In this document: piece by piece, positions 16,837-26,606 of the stretch
Layout: each line of letters begins with the position of its first letter
How positions within the stretch are numbered: position 1 is the first letter of the stretch
NCBI GenBank assembly: GCA_002368175.1
Contig: AP018172.1
Span: 435,001 to 499,000, forward strand
Source: Calothrix sp. NIES-2098
GTDB taxonomy: Bacteria; Cyanobacteriota; Cyanobacteriia; Cyanobacteriales; Nostocaceae
Reading direction: 5' to 3'
DNA: 64,000 nt
Program-made: the position numbers and the translations under genes
Notes under the pieces: generated by a model
The model's input: only the letters and a program-made list of their open reading frames with translations
The model's database searches: none
Told to the model about the DNA's origin: nothing

Positions 16837-19287
16837 TTATTGATAATGACTACAATCAGTTGGCTGGTTCCCAGAACTTTGCGCTACCAAGGTGGGTTGA
16901 TTAGCGGTCAGAACTACTTCTCCTTTGGGATTGAGCGCCCATCCTGTAGCTTCTATAATCTTTGCAGAATTAGGCTTAGTGGAATTTTGGTTTTTAGTTG
17001 GTTGAGAGGCGGTTTGACGGACTCTATCCAGAGAAATCCAATCTGCTAGAACAGCTTCATTGTTAAGAGTTTCTGTCGGGCTGGAAGGTATGCCACCTCG
17101 TCCGGTTACAGTAAAACTGCTGTTGTTGTTAGTTGCGATCGCTCTACAAGTTTGAGCTACTTTCAGTTCTACTTTTGGAGTTGGTAAGTTGACCAAACCG
17201 TTATTTGGGTCAACATCAGGTGTATTAATAGTGACTACGCCGCTTAAATTGGGGTTTGTCTGAGAAATTGCTGTAATGTCGTTACTAGGTAACAATTGCG
17301 GGTCTAGTTTAGTTGGGTCGTTGCTGTCTAAAAGTCTCACCAAATCTTCTCGACTGCGCTGTTCTAGGCCAAAAATCCCAAAGGCATTGATGTCCACTCT
17401 ACCACCGGAGCCTGTGAAAGCGTTAGCAGTAATATCGCTATTTTCCTCAGGTACGGCTACGATAAAGCCATTAGGGGTGTTAACTGTGATATTTCCACCA
17501 TTACCGCCACCGCCAGCAGTACCTGCTGTAGTAGAGATTTGACTATTGTTGCGTAATAGTAGTAAGTTCTGTGGTTGCAGTCTGATATCGCCACCATTAC
17601 CGGATACTGTTTTTGCAACTAGTTCGCCTTGTCTATCCAAACGGATTTCACGAGCATTAACTTCCAATGTCCCTGCATTCCCTGAACCTAGGGCTTCTAC
17701 AGTGATTCGCGCTCCATCACGTAAAATTAACTGGTCTGTAGTCACAAACAAGGAACCTGCCTCTCCAGTACCTCGACTGCGCGCAAATAAGCCACTAGGG
17801 TCTTTATCGATTGGCGATCTGCCGCTTAATTCTATAAGGTCAGAAGCACGTACTGTCAAGTTCCCACCTTTGCCTTGACTACCCGTACCTGTACCAGCTG
17901 TCACCACTCCTCCATCCCGGACAATCAACTGTTTGGTGTCAACTTCCAAAGAACCTGCGTTTCCTAAATCTAGAGTCTGAGTAAACAAGCCGCTAGGGTA
18001 ATCAAGAAAAGAAGCTCCACTGACTTGAATAAAATCTGAGGCAGTTACTTTTAATCTTCCTCCATTACCCCTACCTTGCCAAGCAGTAGTTGCGACGTTG
18101 GCTCCACCTTCAATAATTAATTTTCCTGTTTCTATAGTCAACGTACCAGCAGAGCCTTCGCCAAAGGTTTGAGCGAACAACCCACTGGGAAAACCAGCAA
18201 AGCGCTTACCTTGGGGTATGGTTCCACTCACTTGCACAAAGTCAGTGGCTTTTACCGTTAGACTTCCTCCAGAACCTGTGGAATTGGGAACAGTACCAGC
18301 TTTGATTTGCGAGCCATCTTGAAGAGTTAACTGCTCTGCTTGGACAAAAATATCTCTACCATTTTCACTACCTAGGGTGTCTGCTTGGACTATAGAACCA
18401 TCGGTAAGTTTAATTTGTCTACCTTGTAGTTGAATAGAACCACCACCAGATCCATCGGCTAAGATGACGACTAGATTTTTCAGTGATATGTCTGCTGGTA
18501 TAAGGTTACTAGGAATATTTAAAGGCTGGTTTTTACTATCAAGGTTGATTCCTACTGTTCCTACTCCTGATATTCCAGCAACAGCTATTTGTCCGCTTAC
18601 GGCTTTGAGAGTGCGACGATTCTCTTCTAACTTACCATTCCCATTCAGGTTAATTTTCCCGCCTACCAAGGCTAAAGTCTTACCTGTTGGTACTTCTAAA
18701 GATCCGTAATGATTAATTTCTCCTCCAGCTCGATCGAATTGCAAACCAACTGGTGTACTGACGGTGAGTAAAGGTGGGTTTTGCGGCGTAGTAGCGCTAA
18801 AAATTGTATCATCAGCAAATTTGATACTGCTTGCTGTACTAGCTACAAATGAACCGCCCATGTTGAGTGTGGCATTTGCACCAAAAAACACACCGTTGGG
18901 GTTAATTAAAAATAAGTTGGCATTAGAACCAAGAGTAGCAAGTTTGCCCAGAATCTCAGAACGGTTATTACCAGTAACCCGCACCAGAATATTTTGAATA
19001 TTGCTGTTAGGACTTAAGAAAACTGCCGAACGTCCTTCACTGACGTTAAATTCTAATAAACTGTGGAACAGATTGCGATCGCGAGTTGCTCCGCCTGCGA
19101 TCGCTTCTGTAGCTCCACCTAGGTAATTTTGGATAACTTGAGTTCTTTCATTGCCGAGGCTATCATCAGGAGTAATGGCACTCTGGGCAAATGCAGCATT
19201 TGTCATCAATAACCCAATGCCACAGGTCAACCCGCCAATATTTGTTAAGCCCAGTTGCCAAGCACAACCTTTGCTAGTTTGAGCCAT
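16837..19287 (-). CDS. Two-partner-secretion exoprotein, filamentous haemagglutinin N-terminal domain
   Basis: The protein has about 816 residues. A signal peptide (about 1-34, ending AAFAQS) is followed by the haemagglutination-activity/TPS domain (about 40-200) with LLEFNVSEGRSAVFLSP, NPNGVFFGANATLNMGG and SFVAST. After this comes a long Gly/Ser/Thr-rich beta-helix of repeated units such as GSGGSLTVKA and GNGGNITVN. TPS exoproteins cross the outer membrane through a TpsB partner and act in adhesion or as surface proteins. No TpsB gene lies nearby. The frame is open to a TTG at 19320, but I prefer the ATG at 19287, which opens directly into the signal peptide. A terminator-like hairpin lies just upstream. 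Confidence 0.88.
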   Translation of the reverse strand: MAQTSKGCAWQLGLTNIGGLTCGIGLLMTNAAFAQSAITPDDSLGNERTQVIQNYLGGATEAIAGGATRDRNLFHSLLEFNVSEGRSAVFLSPNSNIQNILVRVTGNNRSEILGKLATLGSNANLFLINPNGVFFGANATLNMGGSFVASTASSIKFADDTIFSATTPQNPPLLTVSTPVGLQFDRAGGEINHYGSLEVPTGKTLALVGGKINLNGNGKLEENRRTLKAVSGQIAVAGISGVGTVGINLDSKNQPLNIPSNLIPADISLKNLVVILADGSGGGSIQLQGRQIKLTDGSIVQADTLGSENGRDIFVQAEQLTLQDGSQIKAGTVPNSTGSGGSLTVKATDFVQVSGTIPQGKRFAGFPSGLFAQTFGEGSAGTLTIETGKLIIEGGANVATTAWQGRGNGGRLKVTASDFIQVSGASFLDYPSGLFTQTLDLGNAGSLEVDTKQLIVRDGGVVTAGTGTGSQGKGGNLTVRASDLIELSGRSPIDKDPSGLFARSRGTGEAGSLFVTTDQLILRDGARITVEALGSGNAGTLEVNAREIRLDRQGELVAKTVSGNGGDIRLQPQNLLLLRNNSQISTTAGTAGGGGNGGNITVNTPNGFIVAVPEENSDITANAFTGSGGRVDINAFGIFGLEQRSREDLVRLLDSNDPTKLDPQLLPSNDITAISQTNPNLSGVVTINTPDVDPNNGLVNLPTPKVELKVAQTCRAIATNNNSSFTVTGRGGIPSSPTETLNNEAVLADWISLDRVRQTASQPTKNQNSTKPNSAKIIEATGWALNPKGEVVLTANQPTLVAQSSGNQPTDCSHYQ

Positions 19288-19318
19288 CTTCAAAATTTGC
19301 CTCTGCTCAAGAACGACC

Positions 19319-19342
19319 AAAAAAAAACGCTATTAATAGCGT
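19319..19342 (-). terminator. Terminator or attenuator hairpin before the TPS exoprotein gene
   Basis: On the minus strand the 16-bp perfect palindrome ACGCTATTAATAGCGT (19327-19342) is followed by a run of nine T. This is the form of an intrinsic terminator. It lies about 32 bp before the exoprotein ATG and downstream of the small acidic ORF. It may end that transcript or attenuate the exoprotein leader. Confidence 0.65.
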
Positions 19343-19475
19343 CTGGTAAGGCTGTAGCAATCTATTGTACCTGGTAGTCGATCCTGATTTTAGTTAAATA
19401 AATATTTCCCTTACTCACTACTAAGTATCGATCTCGCTGTTTTACTCAGTATTCAGCCTTGGTACTCAGGACTCT

Positions 19476-19661
19476 TCATTCTGACTCAGAAGTTTCTTCA
19501 GTCTCGCTAGGCTGAGATGGTTCAGTTTCACTAGGTTCAGACACTTCTTCTGTTTGGACGGGTTTCGATGATGGCTCTAGGTCGGGTAATAAAGGCTTGG
19601 GGTTGGGCGGAGTATAAGTACTTTCGACTAAGGTGCGTGGGCGCTCTAATGTGTAAACCAT
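19476..19661 (-). CDS. Small acidic Pro/Ser/Glu-rich protein, unknown
   Basis: The protein has 61 residues from the ATG at 19661; a TTG two codons earlier is also possible. The first 30 residues (MVYTLERPRTLVEST, then TPPNPKPLLPDLEP) are ordinary. The rest is a low-complexity tail of SEPSETEPSQPSETEE type, probably disordered. A GAGG site lies about 11 bp before the ATG. No family is recognised. The gene ends 134 bp before a terminator-like hairpin on the same strand, which supports it being transcribed. It could still be spurious. Confidence 0.45.
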   Translation of the reverse strand: MVYTLERPRTLVESTYTPPNPKPLLPDLEPSSKPVQTEEVSEPSETEPSQPSETEETSESE

Positions 19662-20589
19662 TTGCAAATTTACCTCTGGGAAAAGATGAAACTATAATAT
19701 CTCCGCATATATATCGATTTGCTTTCTAGGTTTTATGCAGTAGGCTAAATTTGTTACAAAACTTTAAATATAATGTTAATTGACTAAGCTATGTGGGAAT
19801 TATCAATACAAGACCTCTACAAGTAGCACGAGCAATATTAGAAGTAATATCTGCGAAGGTTGTGTATACCTTACGACTTGTAGGGGGAAATTGCACTTTA
19901 TCTATTGATGCTGATAATCTTTATATCTATATTTATACTTAGCTTCATAGTAATTACTAATGCTTGTTGTATCACTCTCTGATTTTATTCTCACTAGTGA
20001 TACTGAACTAATGTTAGGAATAAGCTAAATATCAATCATCGAGTTTTACAGATATATGTCTTAAAAAATACTTCAGCTTTATTGAATAACATAATTAATT
20101 TTTTTGAATTAGGACTTACGCACTCGTGACGAAAAACTCAGCCTTTGCGATAACTTCGCTATGCTCGTAATGACGTAAAATCGTAGTCCTCGCGTAAATC
20201 CTGTGAATCAACAAATATGTATTTTTTACTCTATAGTTAGTCTTTATCAGGTGTTATTTGCCAGATATATGAGGATAATCTCTTTACAGCTAGCCTGAAT
20301 TAGGGTATTCCTTGATTGTCGTTTAATTTCACAGAACGAAAATGATCGACAAAACTGACTAAAATTTTGTCGATCGCCAACCCTTTAGCAGATCGGAAGA
20401 GGCTGAGAACCGTGGAAATAACTTTACAGCAGCACAGTTGTAATCTTGGATTATTAATTTTACCTAGTTTTCCACAGGATGACGCTAGTTCAACAACAGA
20501 TTAAACTGTGGATAATGTCTAGAGATTGTTGCACATAGCAACAGTTAAATAACATTCCTAAAATATAACCATTATATATAAAGCTCATT
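19662..20589. other. Intergenic region upstream of the adenylate cyclase
   Basis: The region is 928 bp, AT-rich, with no credible gene. It contains the inverted-repeat element at 20111-20202. The promoter of the cyclase gene must lie here, but no clear sigma-70 box pair was found. Confidence 0.55.
20111..20202. repeat. 92-bp element with terminal inverted repeats
   Basis: The ends AGGACTTACGC (20111-20121) and GCGTAAATCCT (20192-20202) match as inverted repeats in 10 of 11 positions. The interior holds GCTCGTAATGACG, resembling the elements at 3254 and 26951. The size and ends fit a small MITE-like or REP-like element. No flawless target-site duplication is visible. Confidence 0.55.
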
Positions 20590-23175
20590 ATGTCATCGCA
20601 TCAACCTAGTATTGATGAGACTGCCGATTTAATTATTGGGGTTCGCAATTCAGAAAATGGCTATCCACAAGAGAACGTTGCTCCTGTAGGTGCGCTGGCA
20701 AAAAGACAAGGCACTATTTCTTCTTTTCTGGCTCCCCTAACGCAAGAAACTTTTAAACAGGTTGTTAAAGAAGTCGAACAGAAATTACAGATTGTTCATC
20801 AAACTTTGTCGAGGCTAGATTCTCATGGGTTTGAGACAATTCTCGAAGAAATGTTGCATTCAATTACTTTAAAAACAGGAGAATTACTAGGCGCAGACCG
20901 CACCACAATCTTTTTATTAGATGAAGAAAAGCAACAACTATGGTCAATTTTAGCTGAGGCAGAAGGCGATCGCTCTTTAGAAATTCGCATTCCCGCAGAT
21001 AAAGGTATTGCTGGAGAAGTTGCAACTTTCAAAAAAGTTATCAATATTCCCTATGATTTTTATCAAGATCCCCGTTCGGTATTTGCGCGGGAGCAAGAAA
21101 AAATTACTGGCTATCGTACATATACAATGCTGGCTTTGCCATTGTTGAACGAACACGGACAATTAGTAGCGGTAGTACAATTACTAAATAAATTAAAACC
21201 CGTACATAATCCAGATGCTCCAATTGCAGACCGGATTGATACCAGAGGCTTTACTCACGCAGACGAAGAATTATTTCAAGAATTTGCGCCATCAATTCGA
21301 TTAATTTTAGAATCATCGCGCTCTTTTTATGTAGCAACCCAAAAACAAAGAGCAGCCGCAGCATTAATGAAAGCGATTAAGTCGCTTTCTCAAAGCAGTC
21401 TGGATTTAGAAGATACCCTAAAAAGGGTAATGGATGAAGCTAAGGAATTAATGAATGCCGATCGCAGTACATTATGGTTAATCGATCGCGATCGCCAAGA
21501 TTTATGGACAAAGATTACTCAAGATGATGGTACAACAAAAGAATTACGAGTTCCCATCGGTAAAGGCTTTGCTGGCATAGTAGCTGCATCCGGAAAAAAA
21601 CTCAATATTCCCTTTGACTTGTATGACCATCCAGACTCAGAGACAGCCAAAAAAATTGACCAACAAACAAGCTTTCGTACCTGTAGCTTACTTTGTATGC
21701 CAGTGTTTAACGCAGATCGGCAATTAATCGGCGTTACTCAGTTAGTAAATAAACGAAAATCAGGAGATTTTCCACCTTACGATCATAGTCTTTGGCCCAA
21801 GGCTCCCGAATGCTTCCAAGCGAGTTTCGATCATAACGATGAAGAGTTCATGGAAGCTTTTAATATTCAAGCAGGAGTAGCGCTACAAAATGCTCAGTTA
21901 TTTGCCACGGTTAAACAACAAGAACAAATGCAGCGCGATATTTTGCGCAGTCTTTCTAATGGTGTAATTTCCACTGATAAAGCTGGGTTAATTATTGCTG
22001 CAAATGAAAGTGCGAAACGCTTGTTAGATTTAAAAGAACAAGACCGATTGGAAGGTCTATCTATTCAAGATGTCATTACTATTAAAGAAGGTAATTTTAG
22101 TAAATGGTGTGAGAAAGCTTTAAATGCAGCCGACTTAAAACACCGACAGCAATATTATCCCGATCGCACTTTGATAACTGCTGGTACAGAACAGCATAGT
22201 ATCAATTTATCGATTAATACTATCGCTGATGCTAGCGATCGCCAACAAGTCAGTGGTGCATTAGTTGTGATGGAAGACATCAGCGATGAAAAGCGCCTCA
22301 AAAGTACCATGTACCGCTACATGACTCAAGAGTTAGCGGAAGAATTACTGAAGTTAGATGATGCTAAATTAGGAGGCGATCGCAAAGAAGTTTCGATTTT
22401 ATTTTCTGATATTCGTGGCTACACAACTTTAACTGAAAATCTAGAAGCCGAAGAAGTTGTGAGTATGCTCAATGAATATTTTGAATCAATGGTAGAGGCA
22501 GTTTTTAAACATAAAGGCACCCTTGATAAGTATATTGGTGATGCGATTATGGCTGTGTTTGGCTCTCCTTTACCATTAGAAGAACACGCTTGGATGGCCG
22601 TCCAAACATCTTTAGAAATGCGCCAGCGGTTGCAAGATTTTAATCAACGTCGCTACTTAGCTAATAAGCCGAGAATCAACATTGGTATTGGCATTAATTC
22701 TGATACTGTTATTAGCGGTAATATTGGCTCCAGTAAAAGAATGGAATTTACAGCCATTGGCGATGGTGTTAACCTCGGTTCTCGACTAGAAAGCGTCAGC
22801 AAACAGTACGGTTGTGACATCATTATTAGCGATAACACTTATAAACCTTGCCGCGACAAAATTTGGGCGAGGGAATTAGATTATATTCGCGTCAAAGGTA
22901 GAAATGAACCAGTAGCTATTTATGAACTCTTAAGTTTACGTTCCGATCCTATTAGTAGCCAAAAATTAGAAGTAATTGAGCACTATCATAAAGGGCGAGA
23001 GTATTATATTAATCGCGAGTTTAGCTTGGCTCAAGCTGAGTTTGTCAAAGTTTTAGCTGCTGATAGTAACGACAAAGCTGCTATGTTGCATATGCGTCGT
23101 TGTCAACACTGGATAGAATCACCCCCATCAGATGCAGATTGGGATGAAGGTGTTTGGACTTTTAAAGAAAAATAA
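20590..23175 (+). CDS. cyaB: CyaB-type adenylate cyclase (GAF-GAF-PAS-class III cyclase)
   Basis: This 861-residue protein has two GAF domains (about 80-240 and 255-440), PAS (about 450-575), a class III cyclase domain (about 600-775) and a C-terminal helical tail. Both GAFs carry the NK...F-x3-DE signature of cyclic-nucleotide-binding GAFs (NKLKP...FTHADE and NKRKS...FDHNDE). The metal ligands are Asp607 (FSDIRGY) and Asp651 (KYIGDA). Lys647 and Thr721 (MEFTAIGDG) occupy the purine-specifying positions, with Thr in place of the usual Asp. Order and length match the Anabaena CyaB1/CyaB2 cyclases, in which cAMP bound to a GAF activates the enzyme. The protein should therefore make cAMP under positive feedback. 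It is monocistronic. Confidence 0.92.
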   Translation: MSSHQPSIDETADLIIGVRNSENGYPQENVAPVGALAKRQGTISSFLAPLTQETFKQVVKEVEQKLQIVHQTLSRLDSHGFETILEEMLHSITLKTGELLGADRTTIFLLDEEKQQLWSILAEAEGDRSLEIRIPADKGIAGEVATFKKVINIPYDFYQDPRSVFAREQEKITGYRTYTMLALPLLNEHGQLVAVVQLLNKLKPVHNPDAPIADRIDTRGFTHADEELFQEFAPSIRLILESSRSFYVATQKQRAAAALMKAIKSLSQSSLDLEDTLKRVMDEAKELMNADRSTLWLIDRDRQDLWTKITQDDGTTKELRVPIGKGFAGIVAASGKKLNIPFDLYDHPDSETAKKIDQQTSFRTCSLLCMPVFNADRQLIGVTQLVNKRKSGDFPPYDHSLWPKAPECFQASFDHNDEEFMEAFNIQAGVALQNAQLFATVKQQEQMQRDILRSLSNGVISTDKAGLIIAANESAKRLLDLKEQDRLEGLSIQDVITIKEGNFSKWCEKALNAADLKHRQQYYPDRTLITAGTEQHSINLSINTIADASDRQQVSGALVVMEDISDEKRLKSTMYRYMTQELAEELLKLDDAKLGGDRKEVSILFSDIRGYTTLTENLEAEEVVSMLNEYFESMVEAVFKHKGTLDKYIGDAIMAVFGSPLPLEEHAWMAVQTSLEMRQRLQDFNQRRYLANKPRINIGIGINSDTVISGNIGSSKRMEFTAIGDGVNLGSRLESVSKQYGCDIIISDNTYKPCRDKIWARELDYIRVKGRNEPVAIYELLSLRSDPISSQKLEVIEHYHKGREYYINREFSLAQAEFVKVLAADSNDKAAMLHMRRCQHWIESPPSDADWDEGVWTFKEK

Positions 23176-23242
23176 AAGATAAGAGTCAAGAGTTCATAGT
23201 CCAAAGTCCAACATCAGAATTTTTTTGACTATTGACTATTGC

Positions 23243-23839
23243 TTACCATCCAAAAGGTGAAAATATAGAGTGACCGTGGCTATAAAAAGTTAGTCGCCCA
23301 TAGCCGAGAAATTGCCCGTGGGATTTTTTACCTGCGGGAAAAGCTGTGACGCCAAACAAATAAACACCTGAAACACTAGGATTTTGTCTGGGTTGGAGGG
23401 CAATTGTAATCGTTTTTCCTGGATCTACTGGCGGATCGAATATTAGTGATGTGGTTCGAGTTTTGCGATCGCTAGTTGCATCTTTTAATCCTAGCTTCTG
23501 TTTTGTATGGGAGCTAGTCTCTGCAAAGGCAACAGTGTTTTTTAGGTCGAAGCGAACGTAATCTAGCCCCTCACGCTGGTTGATTGTGACTTTTTGCAGT
23601 GGTTCCCCAGCATTTTCTGGCAAGTTGAGAGTAAAGTAATAGGTTGCACCCCATACGTAGACTTCATTATAGGTAGTAGTTGCACTAACCAAGCGCGGCG
23701 GTTCAGCAAAATACACCGTCCCATCTTGCAACTGAATTGCGGGACTTGGTTTTAAAGTATATCCTACAAGTCCAGTTACGGTTGCGATCGCTATGCTCAA
23801 TATCACTGCAACGCGCATTGCTCTACCCAAATCACGCAC
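23243..23839 (-). CDS. DUF2808 family exported protein
   Basis: The protein has 198 residues. An N-terminal hydrophobic helix (about 9-27) is a signal peptide or anchor. The DUF2808 core follows: YFAEPPRLVSATTT, VYVWGATYYFTLNLPENAGE, FDPPVDPGKTITIAL and GVYLFGVTAFPAG. The family is largely cyanobacterial, predicted to be periplasmic or extracellular, and of unknown function. The first codon used is GTG at 23839. An ATG seven codons in (23818) is an alternative and leaves the signal peptide intact. The gene sits between the cyclase and the polysaccharide locus and is not evidently part of either. Confidence 0.85.
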   Translation of the reverse strand: MRDLGRAMRVAVILSIAIATVTGLVGYTLKPSPAIQLQDGTVYFAEPPRLVSATTTYNEVYVWGATYYFTLNLPENAGEPLQKVTINQREGLDYVRFDLKNTVAFAETSSHTKQKLGLKDATSDRKTRTTSLIFDPPVDPGKTITIALQPRQNPSVSGVYLFGVTAFPAGKKSHGQFLGYGRLTFYSHGHSIFSPFGW

Positions 23840-23956
23840 CCTTTATTCACGATAACGCATCTAAGATAACTTCGTAGTCAGGACTAAACTACTAGAAATA
23901 AAGGGCTAGAACTGCTGTGAATTTTGAATTTGCAACTGGTATAAGTCCTTTTGTAT

Positions 23957-26158
23957 TTACTTATGAGTTTTATAGTAATGTTTGTAGCCTTTGTACTTAG
24001 TCTTATCTCCATTAGCAACAATACCTAAGACGTTGACTGGAGAAATTTTTAGGCTATCTTGAGCTTGCATTAGCCCTGATTTATCTGTTTTATCTAACCT
24101 TACCACCAAAACAACACCATCCGTGTAGGGTGCTAGCATTCTGGCATCAACTAACCCAACTATTGGTGGAACATCATATATTACTAAGTCAAAAGTTCTA
24201 TGGAAATATCCCATCAGTTGCTTCATCTTTTCTGACGAAAGCAGCCTTGCAGGATCGGGTGGTATAGGGCCAGAAGTGACAACAGACAAGTTGTTCATCT
24301 CAGGCATTTGCCGGATGACCTGCCCTGCTGGGATATTTGTTGAAATTAAACTACTCAATCCCCACAAATTATTTAAATCGCATAGATGGTGAACTTGAGG
24401 CCTGCGTAAATCAGCATCTACAAGCAATACTCGTTTACCCATTGCAGCTGCTATTTGCGCTAGCTGGAACGAAACAGTAGACTTACCATCACCTGGGAGT
24501 GCTGAACTAATAATTAAGGAGTGAATCGGTTGATCGGAATTGAGCAGTTGAATATTTGAATACAAGACTTGTAAAGATTCCCAGAACTTACCTTGGCCGT
24601 AGTAGCGATCGCTTGCAGGAGCACGATGTAAAATATTAGACACCTTGGAAAATTTTCGAGAAAAATTGAAGAGGCTTTTTTCTGAAGAATTGCTGCGTTC
24701 TAGGTTGTGGTAAAGACTATTTTGAACTTTCTTCTCAAAAGGTAAAATTCCTAACAAAGGTAGTTTAATATTTTCCTTTAAATCTCCAACATTATGGTAA
24801 GTATTGTCTACTTTCTCTATGAGTAAGCTGATGCCAAAACCTAAAAGTAAACTAGCTATCACTCCTATAGTTAAACTACGGGGTATATTAGGTGATATTG
24901 GCTCTTCGGGTTGAAGTGCCTCTTGAATTAATTCCCAAGGTAGTTCTGTTTGAGCAACCTGAATTTGTAGAGTTTCCCGAGTAACTACAAAGCGATTTAA
25001 ACTTTCTGTTGCAATTTGTAAATCTCGCTGAAGTTCAGTATATTTCCTTGATAAAACTGGTAAAAGTTTAACTTCACTATCAAGTTTAATCTCAGCTTTT
25101 TTTAGTTCTTGACTTTGAACTTCTAAGCTCTGAATTTGAGTTGCTAACTCAGCAAACTTTACTCCAACAAACCGCTGTGCTTCTTGCTGGAGTAATGGTA
25201 ATAAATTTGCTCTCTTTTGTCTTAAAACTTGTAGTGGGGGGCTATCTTCTTGAAAGCGAGCTAACTCACCAGAAATTTGCGCTTCTAATTGACGCAACTG
25301 CACAACTAATTGCTGATATACATTTGCATTATTTAGCGCTGCTAATTCTCCTTCATTGCCTTTCAAACTGTTAAAATTAGCTCGGTATTCTGCCAATTTT
25401 TGATCGATTGCTAATCTTTGTCCGCTTAATATATTGACTTGAGATGCAACTTGTGATGCTTGGGCATCTGGGCTAATAAAGTCATATCTTTGGCGGAAAA
25501 GTTGCAATTCTTTTTGCAGTTGGTCTACGCGGTTTTTTATACCTGGTAACTGCTTATCAACGAATTGCACTCCTTGTCTTAGCTTCGTTTGCCGCTTTTC
25601 CAGACTGTAGTTTAAGTAAGACTTAGCAATTACATCTAGTACTACTTTTATTTTGTTAACATCGTTACTGCGATAACTAACTTCTATAATTTTAGTTGTG
25701 CCCAAGCGACGGATAGTTAAAGACTTAAGTAGAGATTCATAGCTGATTTCAGGATAGTAATATTGAATCTGCTTGACGATACCTGCCATTAGCTCAGGAC
25801 TTTTGAGAACTTGAATTTGACTTTCGTAGTCTAAATTTCCTGACTTATCTGAGCCGCTAGGATCGATTGTCAGTTGTACTAAAGATTTTTCTTCATTTAC
25901 AGGTTCTACTAAAAGTCGAAAATTGCTTTCATAGACTGGTTTCTGGTTGAGTGTTGAGTAGGAGACACCACTCATCACTACAGTAGCTACTCCCGCAATA
26001 ATTAAGGCTCGCCGCTGTAAAAGGCCTAGAAATTGCCGTAAATCCCAATCATTACTTTCCTTTTCAAACCATGAAGGAAGTTGAGATGAAAGTACTGGAT
26101 AGGCAGAACTTCCATTTCGTTCGTAACTTGAGGTTTTAGTAAAATGATTCTCCATCAT
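23957..26158 (-). CDS. Wzc-like polysaccharide co-polymerase / tyrosine autokinase
   Basis: The protein has 733 residues. The Wzz domain is framed by membrane helices at about 48-66 and 425-445 with a long periplasmic coiled coil between. The cytoplasmic BY-kinase domain has Walker A in SALPGDGKST (Lys559), Walker A' in VLLVDADLRRP and Walker B in FDLVIYDVPPIVG. The tail ends in a tyrosine cluster (Tyr722, 725, 728 and 729), the usual autophosphorylation site. Such proteins control chain length and export of capsule or exopolysaccharide in Wzy systems. The gene is divergent from the glycosyltransferase genes, with 2 kb of noncoding DNA between. No Wza channel or Wzb phosphatase is adjacent. 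Confidence 0.92.
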   Translation of the reverse strand: MMENHFTKTSSYERNGSSAYPVLSSQLPSWFEKESNDWDLRQFLGLLQRRALIIAGVATVVMSGVSYSTLNQKPVYESNFRLLVEPVNEEKSLVQLTIDPSGSDKSGNLDYESQIQVLKSPELMAGIVKQIQYYYPEISYESLLKSLTIRRLGTTKIIEVSYRSNDVNKIKVVLDVIAKSYLNYSLEKRQTKLRQGVQFVDKQLPGIKNRVDQLQKELQLFRQRYDFISPDAQASQVASQVNILSGQRLAIDQKLAEYRANFNSLKGNEGELAALNNANVYQQLVVQLRQLEAQISGELARFQEDSPPLQVLRQKRANLLPLLQQEAQRFVGVKFAELATQIQSLEVQSQELKKAEIKLDSEVKLLPVLSRKYTELQRDLQIATESLNRFVVTRETLQIQVAQTELPWELIQEALQPEEPISPNIPRSLTIGVIASLLLGFGISLLIEKVDNTYHNVGDLKENIKLPLLGILPFEKKVQNSLYHNLERSNSSEKSLFNFSRKFSKVSNILHRAPASDRYYGQGKFWESLQVLYSNIQLLNSDQPIHSLIISSALPGDGKSTVSFQLAQIAAAMGKRVLLVDADLRRPQVHHLCDLNNLWGLSSLISTNIPAGQVIRQMPEMNNLSVVTSGPIPPDPARLLSSEKMKQLMGYFHRTFDLVIYDVPPIVGLVDARMLAPYTDGVVLVVRLDKTDKSGLMQAQDSLKISPVNVLGIVANGDKTKYKGYKHYYKTHK

Positions 26159-26588
26159 TACTTCTTATTGTGTAATCAGATAGTTAAGGGTTTTCATTAC
26201 AGCTTTTAGCAAGCCAAGGCACACTATCGTAATTCTAATTAAGTGGTTGAATTGAAAAAGTCAAGACTCAGTTTAGGTAAATCTAAATTTTGGTGATTTG
26301 AATATAAATATATTTACTGAGATTGGCTTTCCCTTAAGGATTTTCAAGCAATTGAGAATTTATATAGCTGTTTTAAACTTTTAGCAACAACTAGTCAATA
26401 TTTTTGGAGATGCAGAGAATAACGAGTATTTATACTTTGGCTTATGTCAACTTCAATTAACTGTTATTTAGCAGCGATCGCGTCCCTCTGAATACGGATG
26501 TTGCTACAACCTTAGCCAAATAAATTGGCTGGTGCAGTGTTATTTTTACGTAGTTTAGCAATGACCATTGTATTAACCCCAACAAAAG

Positions 26589-26606
26589 TATACTTGCGCA
26601 AGTATA
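26589..26606. promoter_or_regulatory. 18-bp perfect palindrome, possible operator
   Basis: TATACTTGCGCAAGTATA is a perfect dyad in an otherwise AT-rich noncoding region, 431 bp upstream of the Wzc-like gene. Its size and symmetry suit a dimeric repressor or activator. No regulator gene is adjacent. Confidence 0.4.

Noticed and set aside
17276..18997. Several plus-strand frames opposite the TPS exoprotein
   Set aside because: They are antisense shadows of the Gly/Ser/Thr-rich repeats in the exoprotein gene, with no independent support.
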